NCBI GenBank assembly: GCA_963575745.1
Contig: CAUYUJ010003046.1
Location: 18,726-82,725 of the forward strand
DNA: 64,000 nt
Direction: 5' to 3'
Source: Prorocentrum cordatum
Lineage: Eukaryota; Sar; Dinophyceae; Prorocentrales; Prorocentraceae
Shown here: one piece after another, positions 53,226-62,299 of the stretch
Position numbering within the stretch: the first letter of the stretch is position 1
Layout of the letters: each line of letters opens with the position of its first letter
The notes under the pieces: generated by a model
Seen by the model: only the letters and a program-made list of their open reading frames with translations
The model's database searches: none
Told to the model about the DNA's origin: nothing
Position numbers and translations under genes: made by a program

Positions 53226-53326
53226 TTGCATAAGCAGACAGAGCTCCGCGCGGATGTCTTGGATCGGCCTTGGGCCCTTCAGGCGGCGCCGCCCCTGGCG
53301 CGCTCCGCGCGGAGCTCCAAAAGTTG
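53226..53326. mobile_element. CATAAACATAA family, copy with degraded ends
   Basis: GAGCTCCGCGCGGATGTCTT, GGCGGCGCCGCCCCTGGCGC and GCTCCGCGCGGAGCTCC match the interior of the copy at 705-876. The end words are reduced to GCATAAGCAG. Confidence 0.6.
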
Positions 53327-53328
53327 AT

Positions 53329-53480
53329 CGAGGGGGCGTGGGTTAGCGACGGGTCCCGCTTCCATGAGGATCGCGGATTGCCGCCGCCGAGCAGGGCGGC
53401 ACTGGCCGCATGTTGGGGGAGGGCACCTCCCCCGATCCCATGGATCTGGCGACCGCGCGCCAAATCTCGGGGGTAGACAG
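53329..53480 (-). mobile_element. TIR element, CAAACATGGAT family, copy 1 (ends eroded)
   Basis: GGGGGCGTGGGTTAGCGACG, GGTCCCGCTTCCATG, GGGCACCTCCCCCGATCCCA and TGGCGACCGCGCGCCAAATC are the reverse complement of 58009-58164. Confidence 0.7.
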
Positions 53481-53884
53481 AACCCCCAACAGTGACACGT
53501 CGATTCGTGAATTGTCCGTTTTCGGTTCTCGAAAGGGCACCGTGGCCGTTTTTTTCCAGGCTTGCGCCCGCCAGGTTTGGGCCTCAGGTCGTTTTCACCA
53601 AACCACGTTTTGCTAAAGGGGGGTCTGCCCATCCACGAAAACCCATGGATCGCCAAGCCATGACTGCGCGCCCCCGACAAGCCTGGGCATGACCTTCCAA
53701 GGATCCTCGCTGGTCTCTTGGAGTCGGCGCGGGGCCCCCCATTCTTGCGGCGCCGCCTCGGGCGCCGGCCCCCCTGGGATGGCGGCCCGCGGTGCCAGGG
53801 TGTAGGGGCGTCCGGCGCCGACCCCAGGGAAGCCACGGGGACCGACGGCTGATGCTGGCGTCTTCGATGCTTCGTTCGCGAGGG
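53481..53884. other. Unassigned sequence
   Basis: No gene or dispersed repeat recognised. Confidence 0.3.
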
Positions 53885-54058
53885 TCAGGTCGGGCACGTG
53901 TGTCTCTACAGGACGAGCATGTTCAAGAGCAGGCAAGACATGAGCCGGGGACGATTTTTTTGTTGTGCCCCCGTGGATGATGTTTGGAGCCTGTGTGTTG
54001 GCTATGTTTCTCATTCTTCCCTCGAGTATCCGCCTGCAGGAGGACATGCCCGACCTAG
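53885..54058. mobile_element. TIR element, GTCGGGC/CTACAGG family, copy 6
   Basis: Left TCAGGTCGGGCACGTGTGTC then TCTACAGGACGAGCATGTTC; right CGCCTGCAGGAGGACATGCC then CGACCTAG. Confidence 0.75.
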
Positions 54059-54059
54059 C

Positions 54060-54345
54060 ACGAGGAGGGAGGAGGGGGCGCGTTCCCGTCCCCTTCCCCC
54101 CCACCCTCTGCGCCTTCTCCTTCTCCTCCCTTCGCTGTCCCTCCCCCATGCAAATCCTTTTTGTTCCTCCTCAGCATCGCCTCGTCTTCCTCATCTTCCT
54201 CGTTCCTCGTCGTGTCTCAGTATCGTCTCGTCTTCCTCGTGTTCTTTTCCTGCCCTCCTCATCTTCCTCTTCTTCCCCCCTCTGTTCCCCGCTCTCCTCC
54301 TTTCGCGTCGTTGCCCTCCCCCTCCTGCCCCAACTTGTCCCTCGC
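54060..54345. repeat. Pyrimidine-rich tract
   Basis: CT-biased + strand, with TCGTCTTCCTCATCTTCCTC and TCGTCTTCCTCGTGTTC near-repeats. Like the tract at 25636, it begins close after a GTCGGGC-family element. Confidence 0.6.
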
Positions 54346-54554
54346 TCGACTTCTGTACAACCCTCCCTTGCTCCCAATCGCCGGCGGTGCGCATCGGCCC
54401 CCATCGCGCAAGCCGCTGGCGAGGCCTGGGCAATCCTACGCCGAAGCACCCCTCCGGCAGCATGCTCGTGGGCCCGGCCGGCGTGCCGTACAAGCAGAAG
54501 GGCCAAGACTGCGTCCACGTCAAGGACACGCAGGGTTGTCTGCCACTCTCAAGT
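54346..54554. other. Unassigned sequence
   Basis: No gene or dispersed repeat recognised. Confidence 0.3.
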
Positions 54555-54640
54555 AGTGGCGAGGCGTCCTGGCTTGCCTATAGGCCCACCAAAGAGTGTT
54601 CTCAGAACCTCGTGTGGTTCGCACGAGTGTTTTTTTCTGA
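54555..54640. repeat. Dispersed segment shared with 44215-44300
   Basis: CGTCCTGGCTTGCCTATAGG, CCCACCAAAGAGTGTTCTCA and GAACCTCGTGTGG, then TTTTTTTCTGAGA. Confidence 0.6.
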
Positions 54641-54739
54641 GACTGCCGTGTTGTTAGCACGCCGGGCTGATGTTCCAAGAGAGTCGTTCTTGGTTTTAGA
54701 TCATGCTTGGGTTTCTGAGAGTCTCGTGGTAGGCCTGTA

Positions 54740-54900
54740 TCAGGAGGGAACAAAAACACACGGACACAATTAATTGTCGATCCCCAGGAAAATATGGGAA
54801 AATATGGGAAGTGGGGGGGAAGGCGAAAATCCAGAAAATATGGGAAAATATTGGGAATCCTTTTATTTGTGTGTATTTGTTTGTGTGTCCCTGGGCCCCT
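54740..54900. mobile_element. AAACACACGGACAC family, copy 5
   Basis: Most complete copy: TCAGGAGGGAACAAAAACAC, ACGGACACAATTAATTGTCG, GATCCCCAGGAAAATATGGG, an AAAATATGGGAA word repeated four times, then TTTTATTTGTGTGTATTTG and TTTGTGTGTCCCTGGGCCCC. Confidence 0.8.
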
Positions 54901-55088
54901 TTACTGTAGAAGTGCTGGGACGGGCGGTCCCCGCTCAGCAGTCGCGTGCCTTGGTTCCACGCGTCTGCGCTCCCCCTCGGAGGTGGCGGCCCTCCTCTCG
55001 CGGCGGGGCGCGGCTCGAGCGGCCCAGTGCTGCCGGCGACGGTGGGAGGGGCAGGAGTGGAGAGCCACCGCCGCGTCGAGCGGTAGCG

Positions 55089-55165
55089 TGAAGTCGGGCG
55101 CGTCCCTCTCTACAGGAGGAACATCCAAGAATAGTCCAAAAACAGTCTGGGGACGACGTTTCGAC
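55089..55165. mobile_element. Left half of GTCGGGC/CTACAGG family
   Basis: TGAAGTCGGGCGCGTCCCTC, TACAGGAGGAACATCCAAGA, ATAGTCCAAAAACAGTCTGG and GGACGACG; no right end follows. Three ACGTTTCGAC/ACGATTTC words come next. Confidence 0.7.
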
Positions 55166-55341
55166 GATTTCTGACGTTTCGACGACGTTTCGACAGTCTG
55201 GAATATGTTTGACTATTGTTCCCCAGCCATCCTGTGGTGTTGGGTCTTCGTTTTGAAGAGACATCGCCGCGCGTCTCCTCCTCCCGCTGCCCCCCTCCTC
55301 CCTCCTCGTCCTTGCTTTTGCTCTCCGCATGTCTCTGTTTC
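55166..55341. other. Unassigned sequence
   Basis: Short stretch before the 89-bp satellite; nothing recognised beyond the ACGTTTCGAC words. Confidence 0.3.
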
Positions 55342-55805
55342 GGCACACCCATCACACGTTTCGTGGTCCCACGGGGAGCTCCACCTATGGTCCCAGCGGC
55401 GCAGCTCACATGACGGCCCCGCCCCATTTTGGCACACCCGTCAGACGCTTCGTGGCCCCATAGGCAGCTCCACCGAAGGTCCCAGTGGCGCAGCTGGCAT
55501 GGCGGCCCCGCCCCATTTTGGCACACCTCTCACACGCTTGGTGGCCCCATGGGGAGCTCCACCGCTGGTCCCAGTGGCGCAGCTCGCATGGCGGCCCCGC
55601 CCCATGTTGGCACACCCCTCACACGTTTCGTGGTCCCATATGGAGCTCCACCTATGGTCCCAGTGGCGCAGCTCGCATGGCGGCCCGCCCCATGTTGGCA
55701 CACCCTTCAAACGCTTCGTGGTCCAATAGGCAGCTCCACCTATGGTCCCAGTGGCGCAGCTGGCATGGCGGCCCCGCCCCATCAGCGGCGCAGCTCCCAT
55801 GGCGG
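55342..55805. repeat. 89-bp tandem satellite, about five units
   Basis: GGCACACCC recurs at 55342, 55431, 55520, 55609 and 55697 (spacing 89, 89, 89, 88). The unit continues TCACACG, TTCGTGGTCCCAT, GGAGCTCCACC, GGTCCCAGTGGCGCAGCTC and GGCGGCCCCGCCCCAT. It ends in a truncated sixth unit. 89 is not a multiple of three, so it is not a protein repeat. Confidence 0.9.
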
Positions 55806-55899
55806 CCCCGGGAAGTCTATGGCCAAAGCTTCTGGGCACAAGCGGTTCGCAGCCAGACCTTCTCTCGGTCCCGTGGACTTATCGCCCTGGACCGTCGGT

Positions 55900-56293
55900 T
55901 GTCCGGCGCGCTGCTCTTTCGGCCGACGTCACCCAGGCGTGATCTTGGACTGCGGCCGTTACGAGGTCGGGAATGGCAAGAAGGAGGACGATGACTGGTG
56001 GCTGGAGCTCTACGTGCTGCTTTCGCGCGCCACGCGCCACCTACGAGGTCGGGAATGGCAAGAAGGAGGACGATGACTGGTGGCTGGAGCTCTACGTGCT
56101 GCTTTCGCGCGCCACGCGCCACGAGGACCTCCTGCTCGCGCGGGCGCGGCGCATCGAGTTCTTCCTGGCAGGGCCGCAGGAGGGCTTGCGGAAGCAACTG
56201 GTGCAGTTTGCAGCGCGCGCGAAGCGGCGCAGAAGGGAGGCGACGGCCCTCGCCGGGGAGGTGGGCTTCACCGCGTCTATCTGCGAGGTTTGA
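55900..56293 (+). pseudogene. C-terminal remnant of a PIF1-like SF1 helicase
   Basis: The plus strand reads SADVTQA then VILDCGR, KKEDDDWWLELYVLLSRATR, HEDLLLARARRIEFFLAGP and EGLRKQLVQF, ending TGA near 56293. LYVLLSRATR followed by DLLL fits helicase motif VI of PIF1/Helitron-type SF1 enzymes (Y-V-x-L-S-R). The VTQA...LDCG stretch sits where motif V (V-x-K-x-Q-G) is expected but has lost its canonical residues and changes frame. An 82-bp perfect direct duplication (55960-56041 and 56042 onward) repeats the WWLELYVLLSRATRH segment; since 82 is not divisible by three, it breaks the frame. The N-terminal ATPase domain is absent. Family assignment is from motif memory only. Confidence 0.5.
55960..56122 (+). 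repeat. 82-bp perfect tandem duplication
   Basis: TACGAGGTCGGGAATGGCAA through TTTCGCGCGCCACGCGCCAC occurs twice without change; the second copy starts at 56042. Confidence 0.95.
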
Positions 56294-56945
56294 CCTGAGG
56301 AGCGGCCCGCCCGAGCCTCGCCGTCCCTCGACGGTCTGATCGTTCGGCCTCGCCCCATCGGGCGACCCGCGCGCGTCGCTCGGGCCCTTGCGGGGCGACC
56401 GGCGCGCGTCGCGGATATTCCGCGCTGCGCCCTGCCCAGAGCCTCGCTCGCCCCCGTCGCCCCTCCGCCCGCCGGCCGCAGCCTTGCCCGCTATCAGCCA
56501 GCCAGCTAGCCTCGTCTGCTCCGCGCAGCGGACGACCCGCGCGCGTCGCCGGGACCCCGTCGGGGCGACCAGCGCGCGCCGCGGGGGCTCCGCGCGGCGC
56601 CGCGCCCCCCTCAGCCGTGGGCATCGGCGCGCGCGGGCAAAGAGGCAGAAAAAGAAGGGGGAGGCAGCGGGCGCGATCCTCGTGAGGAGCGTGCCGACGT
56701 GGGCGTCGACGTTCGCGCACGTAGACTGATTCGCACGCAGACTCATTCTCAATCGGACTCGCGCTCACGCTCGCCCGTTCTCAATCTCGAGCGCTCGGAC
56801 CGACCATTTTTGCTCGTGCTGTGGACCCCTTCCACGCATTTCGGCGCGCACCTCGCACGGCTCGTGGCCCCATAGGGAGCGCGAGCGAAGATGGTATTCA
56901 CAACTGCGGTATTCACAACTGCATATGGTTGGGTCTTTCGCCCGG
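56294..56945. other. Unassigned GC-rich sequence
   Basis: GCGCGC-rich, with GGCGACC-GCGCGCGTCGC words at about 56366, 56395, 56528 and 56564. No gene recognised. Confidence 0.35.
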
Positions 56946-57001
56946 CTAGTATTATTGTTTCGTCAAAACATCGGCCTGTAGGGGCACATGCCCGACCTGA
57001 C
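56946..57001. mobile_element. Right end of GTCGGGC/CTACAGG family
   Basis: TATTATTGTTTCGTCAAAAC, ATCGGCCTGTAGGGGCACAT and GCCCGACCTGA; no left end. Confidence 0.65.
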
Positions 57002-57073
57002 GGTAGCGGGGCGGGTTTTTTCGCAAGGCTTCTGGAGCGCCTGCGGGGGGCCTCGTTAGGGGAACGAACAAAG

Positions 57074-57238
57074 TCATAAACATAACCACTCGGGGGTCCG
57101 CCCAGATTTTTCGGATCCGCGCTGGACCCCCTGGCGGCGCCTCTGGCGCTGGCCCTTGCGCGCTCCGCGCGCCAGGGAGAGGGGGTCCAGCACAGATCCC
57201 AGACCCGCGCGGACATTCGATTTGTTATGTTTATGTCA
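57074..57238. mobile_element. TIR element, CATAAACATAA family, best-preserved copy
   Basis: Left TCATAAACATAAC, right GTTATGTTTATGTC, 13-14-bp inverted ends. The interior has GGGGGTCCGCCCAGATTTTT, CGGATCCGCGCTGGACCCCC and GCGCGCTCCGCGCGCCAGGG, folding strongly. Confidence 0.75.
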
Positions 57239-57249
57239 TTGTTCGTTTT

Positions 57250-57680
57250 CCTATCCAGAGCGTCTGCTGGGGGCCTCGTGGGACCTTATTGGAGGCTCGA
57301 TTGTGTCTGCCGTGCGGGCTCAGTCGTATCACGGGCGGCGACCCTTACATAAAAAAAAGCGGGGGGGGAACCCAGGGATCTTTCAGGTGGCCGTTCGGGG
57401 GCCTCTTGGGGTGCCTCAGGGAGGCATCCTGGGTCGTCTCAGGAACACGGTTGGGCACCGCTGGGGGCTCGCAGGGGTCCTCTCTGCGCCGTCTTGGGAT
57501 CGGCCAGTGTGGTTGGGAGCCTCCGTGGGCGTCACAGGGACACCAATTGCGTAGGGTCTGCCGCGCAAGTCGGCCGTCGACATCATCGGCCCTGTGGGCG
57601 GAAGGAAAATCGGCCCCAGTTCAGGGGGTCGAAGCTGAGATCCTGGGAAAAGTCGCGCCGTGAAACAATCAAGGGAACGC
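57250..57680. other. Weak CTTGG-like and unassigned sequence
   Basis: GGCCTCGTGGG, GGGGGCCTCTTGGGG and GCCGTCTTGGG words without regular spacing; no gene. Confidence 0.35.
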
Positions 57681-57835
57681 AAACATGGATTCAAGAAGCG
57701 TGGATTTGCAACGGGTCTCACTTCCGTGCAGAAGCGGTTCGCTTTGTCGCCAAATCGGGCGGCGTTGTCCTTATGTTTCGATTTGCGTGATCCATGGATC
57801 TTGCGCCGAGTCAGATCCACGGATCCCTAAAACAT
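57681..57835. mobile_element. TIR element, CAAACATGGAT family, diverged copy
   Basis: GCAAACATGGATTCAAGAAG, CGTGGATTTGCAACGGGTCT, CACTTCCGTG, then GATCCATGGATCTTGCGCC. The order follows the inverted form of 58009-58164. Confidence 0.55.
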
Positions 57836-58008
57836 GTAACCGTGTGTCCGACCGAAAAAACAGGACGCAATGTGTTTTGTGTTGCGTGGGTGGGGTGGGG
57901 TGGGGTGGGGGGCCATTCTCGGCCTTCGGGCCCCTTACCAGGCCCCAGGGCCATCAAAATCCCACTCGGGACGATTTGTTTTGGTCCTGGGGAAGGGTCG
58001 TGGGCGCG
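57836..58008. other. Unassigned sequence
   Basis: Short stretch between two copies of the CAAACATGGAT family, with a GTGGGGTGGGGTGGGG run near 57890; nothing else recognised. Confidence 0.3.
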
Positions 58009-58164
58009 CAAACATGGATTTGGCGCGCAGTCGCCAGATCCATGGATCGGGGGAGGTGCCCTCTCCAAAATGCGAGCGGTGCCGCCCCGCTCTGCGGCGG
58101 GAATCCGCGATTTCCCATGGAAACGGGACCCGTCGCTAATCCACGCCCCCTTGATCCATGTTTG
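58009..58164 (+). mobile_element. TIR element, CAAACATGGAT family, intact copy
   Basis: 156 bp bounded by CAAACATGGAT (58009-58019) and its perfect inverse ATCCATGTTTG (58154-58164). The interior is TTGGCGCGCAGTCGCCAGAT, CCATGGATCGGGGGAGGTGC and GGGACCCGTCGCTAATCCAC. It ends 14 bp before the next TIR element. Confidence 0.8.
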
Positions 58165-58177
58165 CGATCGCCTGAAA

Positions 58178-58346
58178 TGACTACCTACCAGACCACCCCA
58201 ACCCAACCCGAAGACCCGAATTTCGGGTTGGGGGGGGTAAGGGTTCCACACGTGTTTTTTCGATGTTTCCCGACACCCCCCCTACTGGAAATCGAGGGAA
58301 AATCTGAGCCTTCGGGTTGGGTTGGGGTGGTTTGGTGGGTGGTGAT
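58178..58346. mobile_element. TIR element, CAACCCGAAG family, copy 3
   Basis: Left TGACTACCTACCAGACCACC then CCAACCCAACCCGAAGACCC; right CTTCGGGTTGGGTTGGGGTG then GTTTGGTGGGTGGTGATG. Confidence 0.85.
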
Positions 58347-58614
58347 GAAAGGGGTCCAGAGTTTTTGGGGAGCCACGTTGTGAATCCATCACGGCGTCTG
58401 GCCGGCGGTGCGCCCACGGGGGGGAAGGAGCGCGGGCGAGTCCCTCTCGGAAGGCGGCGGGGCGCCCCCAGACGCCCCCCGTGCCTTCCGAGGAGCCCTG
58501 TGAGGGCCTCTCCGAGGCCGCAGGCGGCTTCTCGGAAGGCGCGGGGGCTTCGGGGCTCGCCTCCGAGGGGGGGTCAGAGGCTGGGGAGGGGGCCGGGGGC
58601 CCTGGGGAGGGTCG
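58347..58614. other. Unassigned sequence
   Basis: GC-rich with CTCTCGGAAGGCG and CTTCTCGGAAGGCG words; no gene. Confidence 0.3.
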
Positions 58615-58780
58615 GGGGAGAAAAAGATACGGACACGTGTTGCCCCCCTTCGTTTTCGGCCTTTCCTGGTCCTCCTGGGGAATCCTCGTTGTCACCGCTG
58701 GATTCGCCTCGAAATTCTGGTCAGAACGCACCCCAAGAGAGGTGCGGGGACAACACGTATCCGTATCTTTCCGCCCCCCC
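58615..58780. mobile_element. GTAGCGGTATCGGTAC family, diverged copy 4
   Basis: Outer ends AAGATACGGACACGTGTTG and CAACACGTATCCGTATCTT pair with each other. The centre has CTGGATTCGCCTCGAAATTC and AGAACGCACCCCAAGAGAGG as in copy 2. Confidence 0.75.
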
Positions 58781-59244
58781 AGAGGGGAGGCCCACGTGCG
58801 GGCAGCACTCCTGTCCATGTCCACTGCAGCCTGGAGTTTCGGGCTCCCCTCCCCAGAAGCCCGAGGCGCACCGGATGGGCATGCGTACATGGGAGCCGGA
58901 AGAAGGGACTGAGGCCAGCCTTGCACTCTCTCCAGCCCTGGCCGGCTTCCCTTCATTTTTCCAGCCCTGGCGACCGCATCCCTACTGTTTCGGGCTCGCT
59001 TCGTTTCCAGCGCTGGTCACTTCCACCTTCACTGATTTTCCAACTTCACTTTTTCCAGCTTCCCTGTGATAATCAATCTGCCCTCCAGAGGCTCGATTTT
59101 TCTCCATGTCCAGAGCGCCTCGGCCTTGCGGCGCCCCCTCCCAGGAACGTCCACGACGCACTGGCTGTGGAACAGATCTTGCCCGCGCCATGGTGCCTGT
59201 GCGCTGAGAGGCGCGCCAGGTACTGCCCCGCGGAAGGTCAGAGA
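58781..59244. other. Unassigned sequence
   Basis: CCAGCCCTGGC and TTTTCCAGC words recur loosely; no gene. Confidence 0.3.
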
Positions 59245-59408
59245 AGGCAGAGGTACCCATACCGCTGCCCCTGGCCCCTTTTCCCCTTGTTGCGGCCTCC
59301 TGGGAGGCCCTCTTCGCCGCCGCTGGATGCGCCTCGGAATCCTAGGCAGAAAGCACCCCTGGGAGAGGTCTGGGGAGTAGCGACACAGGTACTTCTTTTG
59401 ATTTCCCA
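59245..59408. mobile_element. GTAGCGGTATCGGTAC family, copy 5
   Basis: Left GAGGTACCCATACCGCTGCC, right GGGGAGTAGCGACACAGGTA with CTT. The centre has CTCCTGGGAGGCCCTCTTCG and AGAAAGCACCCCTGGGAGAG. Confidence 0.75.
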
Positions 59409-59459
59409 CAAAAGGCCTCCTCGCGTGCCTGCACAGGCGGCCTCGCACTGGAGGGAGGC

Positions 59460-60515
59460 CCGACCGAGTGCGCCGGGGCCAAGGTATCGGACCATGTGTT
59501 CCCCGAGTCGGTTTGGAAAGTGTTCGGGGAACACGGTGGGGGAGGAGGAAGGAGAGGAGATGGAGGAAGAAGGAAAAGGGAGGAGGAGGCCTCTTTGGAG
59601 CCTCTAGGGCTACTCTAGGGTTTTATTGGGCCATCTTTGCGGCCTTGGAGGCATCTTGGGACTGTCTTGGAAGCCATTTTGGGGCTGTATTGGGGCTTCT
59701 TGGGGCCATCTTTGGAGGCCTCCTTGGCCTTCTTGCGCGATGGCGCTGAAATTTATCATTTGCACAAACTTGGTGGGACAACGGACTGCATTGTTTACTC
59801 GGTGACCAGAAAATAGCATGAGGAAATAATCGGAGCCAGTCGATGGAGGCAGTGTTGGGTGCATCTTGGGCGTTGTTGGAGGCGGAGCTTGACCAAGCCA
59901 TCGGACCATGTATTCCCCGAGTCTCGCCTCGACACCTTCGGGGAACATTTGGGGGGAAAAGAGACGGAGAAGGAGAGGGGGGAAACAGCAGGAGGGAACA
60001 GGAAATTGTTGAAAGTTTCTTGGGGCACTTTTGGGCTTTGGGTGCTTTGTTGGAACTTCCTGTGGACCTTTTGAATGCTTCTCGGGAGGCCTCCTTGGCC
60101 TTCTTGGGGACCTCTGGGGACTCTTTGGGGGAGTCTTTGGTCGTCTTAGAGCGTTCCTGGCCCATCTGACGCCGTCCGAGACCGTCTTTGAGGCCTCTCG
60201 GAGCCGACTTCAGGCCCTCATGGGCCGTGTCAGGGCGGTCTTCGAGGCAGTCTAGGCGTCTTGGAGGCCTCTTGGGTCGTCTTGAGGCCTTCTTTGGACG
60301 AACTGGAGGCATCTTGGACTCTCTCGGGCCGTCTTGGAGGCCATCTTGGACCATCTTGGGCGGACTTGGAGGCCATCTTGGAGGCCATCTTGAGCCGTCT
60401 TGGGGGATTTTTCTGGGATTGAGCTCCTGGAGCTCCCTTTCGGGTAGCCGGCGGGACGGGCCGAAGCGCCAGGGGGAGTTCTTCTGGAAAAAGAACCAAT
60501 GCCAAAAGCGGAAGG
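59460..60515 (+). mobile_element. Composite CTTGG repeat, copy 4, interrupted by a gene
   Basis: GGCCAAGGTATCGGACCATG, the hairpin GTGTTCCCCGA (59496-59506 with 59524-59534), a GGA patch, CTTGG units and an AT block. A second hairpin ATGTATTCCCCGA pairs with TTCGGGGAACAT at 59937-59948. Then come CTTGG units (60010-60410), GCCGGCGGGACGGGCCGAAG and GAGTTCTTCTGGAAAAAGAA with CCAATGCCAAAAGCGGAAGG. At the point where other copies run into CACGCCAGGCACC, the spliced-leader-like word and gene follow instead. Confidence 0.7.
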
Positions 60516-60535
60516 TCCGAAGATTTTGGCTCAAG
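60516..60535 (+). other. Relict dinoflagellate spliced leader
   Basis: TCCGAAGATTTTGGCTCAAG. The last 13 bases equal the 3' end of the 22-base dinoflagellate spliced leader (from memory). The start TCCG also fits, with one substitution and a 2-base loss between. It lies 79 bases before the ATG of the FG-GAP gene. A genomic leader copy indicates that a trans-spliced mRNA was once reverse-transcribed and reinserted. Confidence 0.7.
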
Positions 60536-60614
60536 GTTCCGGCCTCCTAGGGCTCCACTCGGGCGTCTCTCGTTCCTCTCAGATTTTCAGCTGTGCACAT
60601 CTGCAGACGGCATA

Positions 60615-62288
60615 ATGCGCCTGCGCACGTCTCACAGCGTCGGCGCGCTGCTCCTGCTGCTGGCGGGTCCTGCTGCTGGCGGGTCGCAGGCGAGCGGGAC
60701 GCTGGCCCGCCCGAGGCTGGAGGCCTCGGCGAGCGGTCGCCCTCGCGAGCCGCAGGCCGAGTTCGGGATGCGCCAGGCTACCAGCGGCGCGCAGTTGTTG
60801 CTCAAGCTCTTGGCGAGTGATGGGGCTAATAACGACCTTTTCGGAGTCTCGGTGGCCGTGAGCTCCGACGGGGCCCGCGTGGTGGTGGGGGCCTACTATG
60901 ACGACGACCAGGGCACCAATTCTGGCTCCGTGCACGTGTTCGACGGTACCACCGGCGTGAGGCTGCTCAAGCTTGTGGCGAGTGATGGGGCTGATTACGA
61001 CGGTTTCGGATTCTCGGTGGCCGTAAGCTCCGACGGGGCCCGCGTGGTGGTGGGGGCCTACTATGACGACGACCAGGGCGACGATTCTGGCTCCGTGCAC
61101 GTGTTCGACGGTACCACCGGCGTGAGGCTGCTCAAGCTTGTGGCGAGTGATGGGGCTGATTACGACGGTTTCGGATTCTCGGTGGCCGTGAGCTCCGACG
61201 GGGCCCGCGTGGTGGTGGGGGCCTACTATGACGACGACCAGGGCGACGATTCTGGCTCCGTGCACGTGTTCGACGGTACCACCGGCGTGAGGCTGCTCAA
61301 GCTTCTGGCGAGTGATGGGGCTAATGACGACCTTTTCGGAGTCTCGGTGGCCGTGAGCTCCGACGGGGCCCGCGTGATAATGGGGGCCTACTATAACGAC
61401 GACTAGGGCAGCAACTCTGGCTCCGTGCACGTGTTCGACGGTACCACCGGCGCGAGGCTGCTCAAGCTTCTGGCGAGTGATGGGGCTGATTACGACTGTT
61501 TCGGATTCTCGGTGGCCGTGAGCTCCGACGGGGCCCGCGTGGTGGTGGGGGCCTACTATGACGACGTCCAGGGCAGCGTGCACGTGTTCGACGGTACCAC
61601 CGGCGAGAGGCTGCTCAAGCTTGTGGCGAGTGATGGGGCTAATAACGACTATTTCTGAAACTCGGTGGCCGTGAGCTCCGACGGGGCCCGCGTGGTGGTG
61701 GGGGCCTACTATGACGACGACCAGGGCAGCGTGCACGTGTTCGACGGTACCACCGGTGAGAGGCTACTCAAGCTTGTGGCGAGTGATGGGGCCGAGTCCG
61801 ACCGTTTCGGACGATCGGTGGCCGTGAGTTCCGACGGGGCCCGCGTGGTGGTGGGGGCCAGCCTTGCCGACAACGACGACGGCAGCAACTCTGGCTCCGT
61901 GCACGTGTTCGACGGCACCATCGCCACCACCAGGACGGCCACGAGTTCCGCGACGTCAAGCACTACTACTGAGACGACCAGTTCCGCGACGTCAAGCACT
62001 ACTACTGAGACGACCACCGCGACAACAACTGAGACGACCACCGCGACAACAACTGAGACGACCACCATCAAGACAACCACCGAGATAACGACCACCAAGA
62101 CGGCCACGACGACCATTGATACAGGCACGAGTTCGGCCACATCAAACACCACAGCCACCACCGAGCCAGGGGAAGTAATTCAAATTGCAGTCTTGATCTT
62201 GGCTGGTGCCTGGATCTTGTTCTTGGGCTACGCTGTCGCGCTGGGCTGCCTGGTGAGGCGCGGGCTTGTCAGGGGCCCAACACCCTAG
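60615..62288 (+). pseudogene. Seven-bladed FG-GAP-like beta-propeller membrane protein, two in-frame stops
   Basis: The role is likely extracellular adhesion or display; ligand unknown. The ATG at 60615 opens a signal peptide (SVGALLLLLAGPAAGG). Seven tandem units of 55, later 51, residues follow, starting at 60798, 60963, 61128, 61293, 61458, 61611 and 61764. Each holds LLKL-ASDGA, FG-SVAVSSDGARVVVGAYY and SGSVHVFDGTTG, the FG-GAP/integrin-type pattern with Asp-rich loops (YYDDDQG) that could bind calcium. Seven is the right number for a closed propeller. Then come a Thr/Ser-rich stalk (TTTETTTATTTE), a membrane helix (IAVLILAGAWILFLGYAVAL) and a short basic tail (VRRG), ending TAG 62286-62288. 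The frame is continuous for 557 codons except TAG at 61404 (blade 4, CAG in the others) and TGA at 61656 (blade 6, GGA in the others). Each is a one-base change. Blades 2 and 3 are nearly identical. No introns are needed. Confidence 0.8.
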
Positions 62289-62299
62289 CGCGGCATTCA

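Noticed and set aside
55342-55805. Possible CRISPR array
   Set aside because: Units are directly adjacent and similar throughout; there are no unique spacers, and the setting is eukaryotic.
60579-61736. 385-codon antisense frame over the FG-GAP repeats
   Set aside because: Shadow of the sense repeat: the period is a multiple of three, so one antisense frame stays open. The sense frame has signal peptide, domain pattern and membrane helix.
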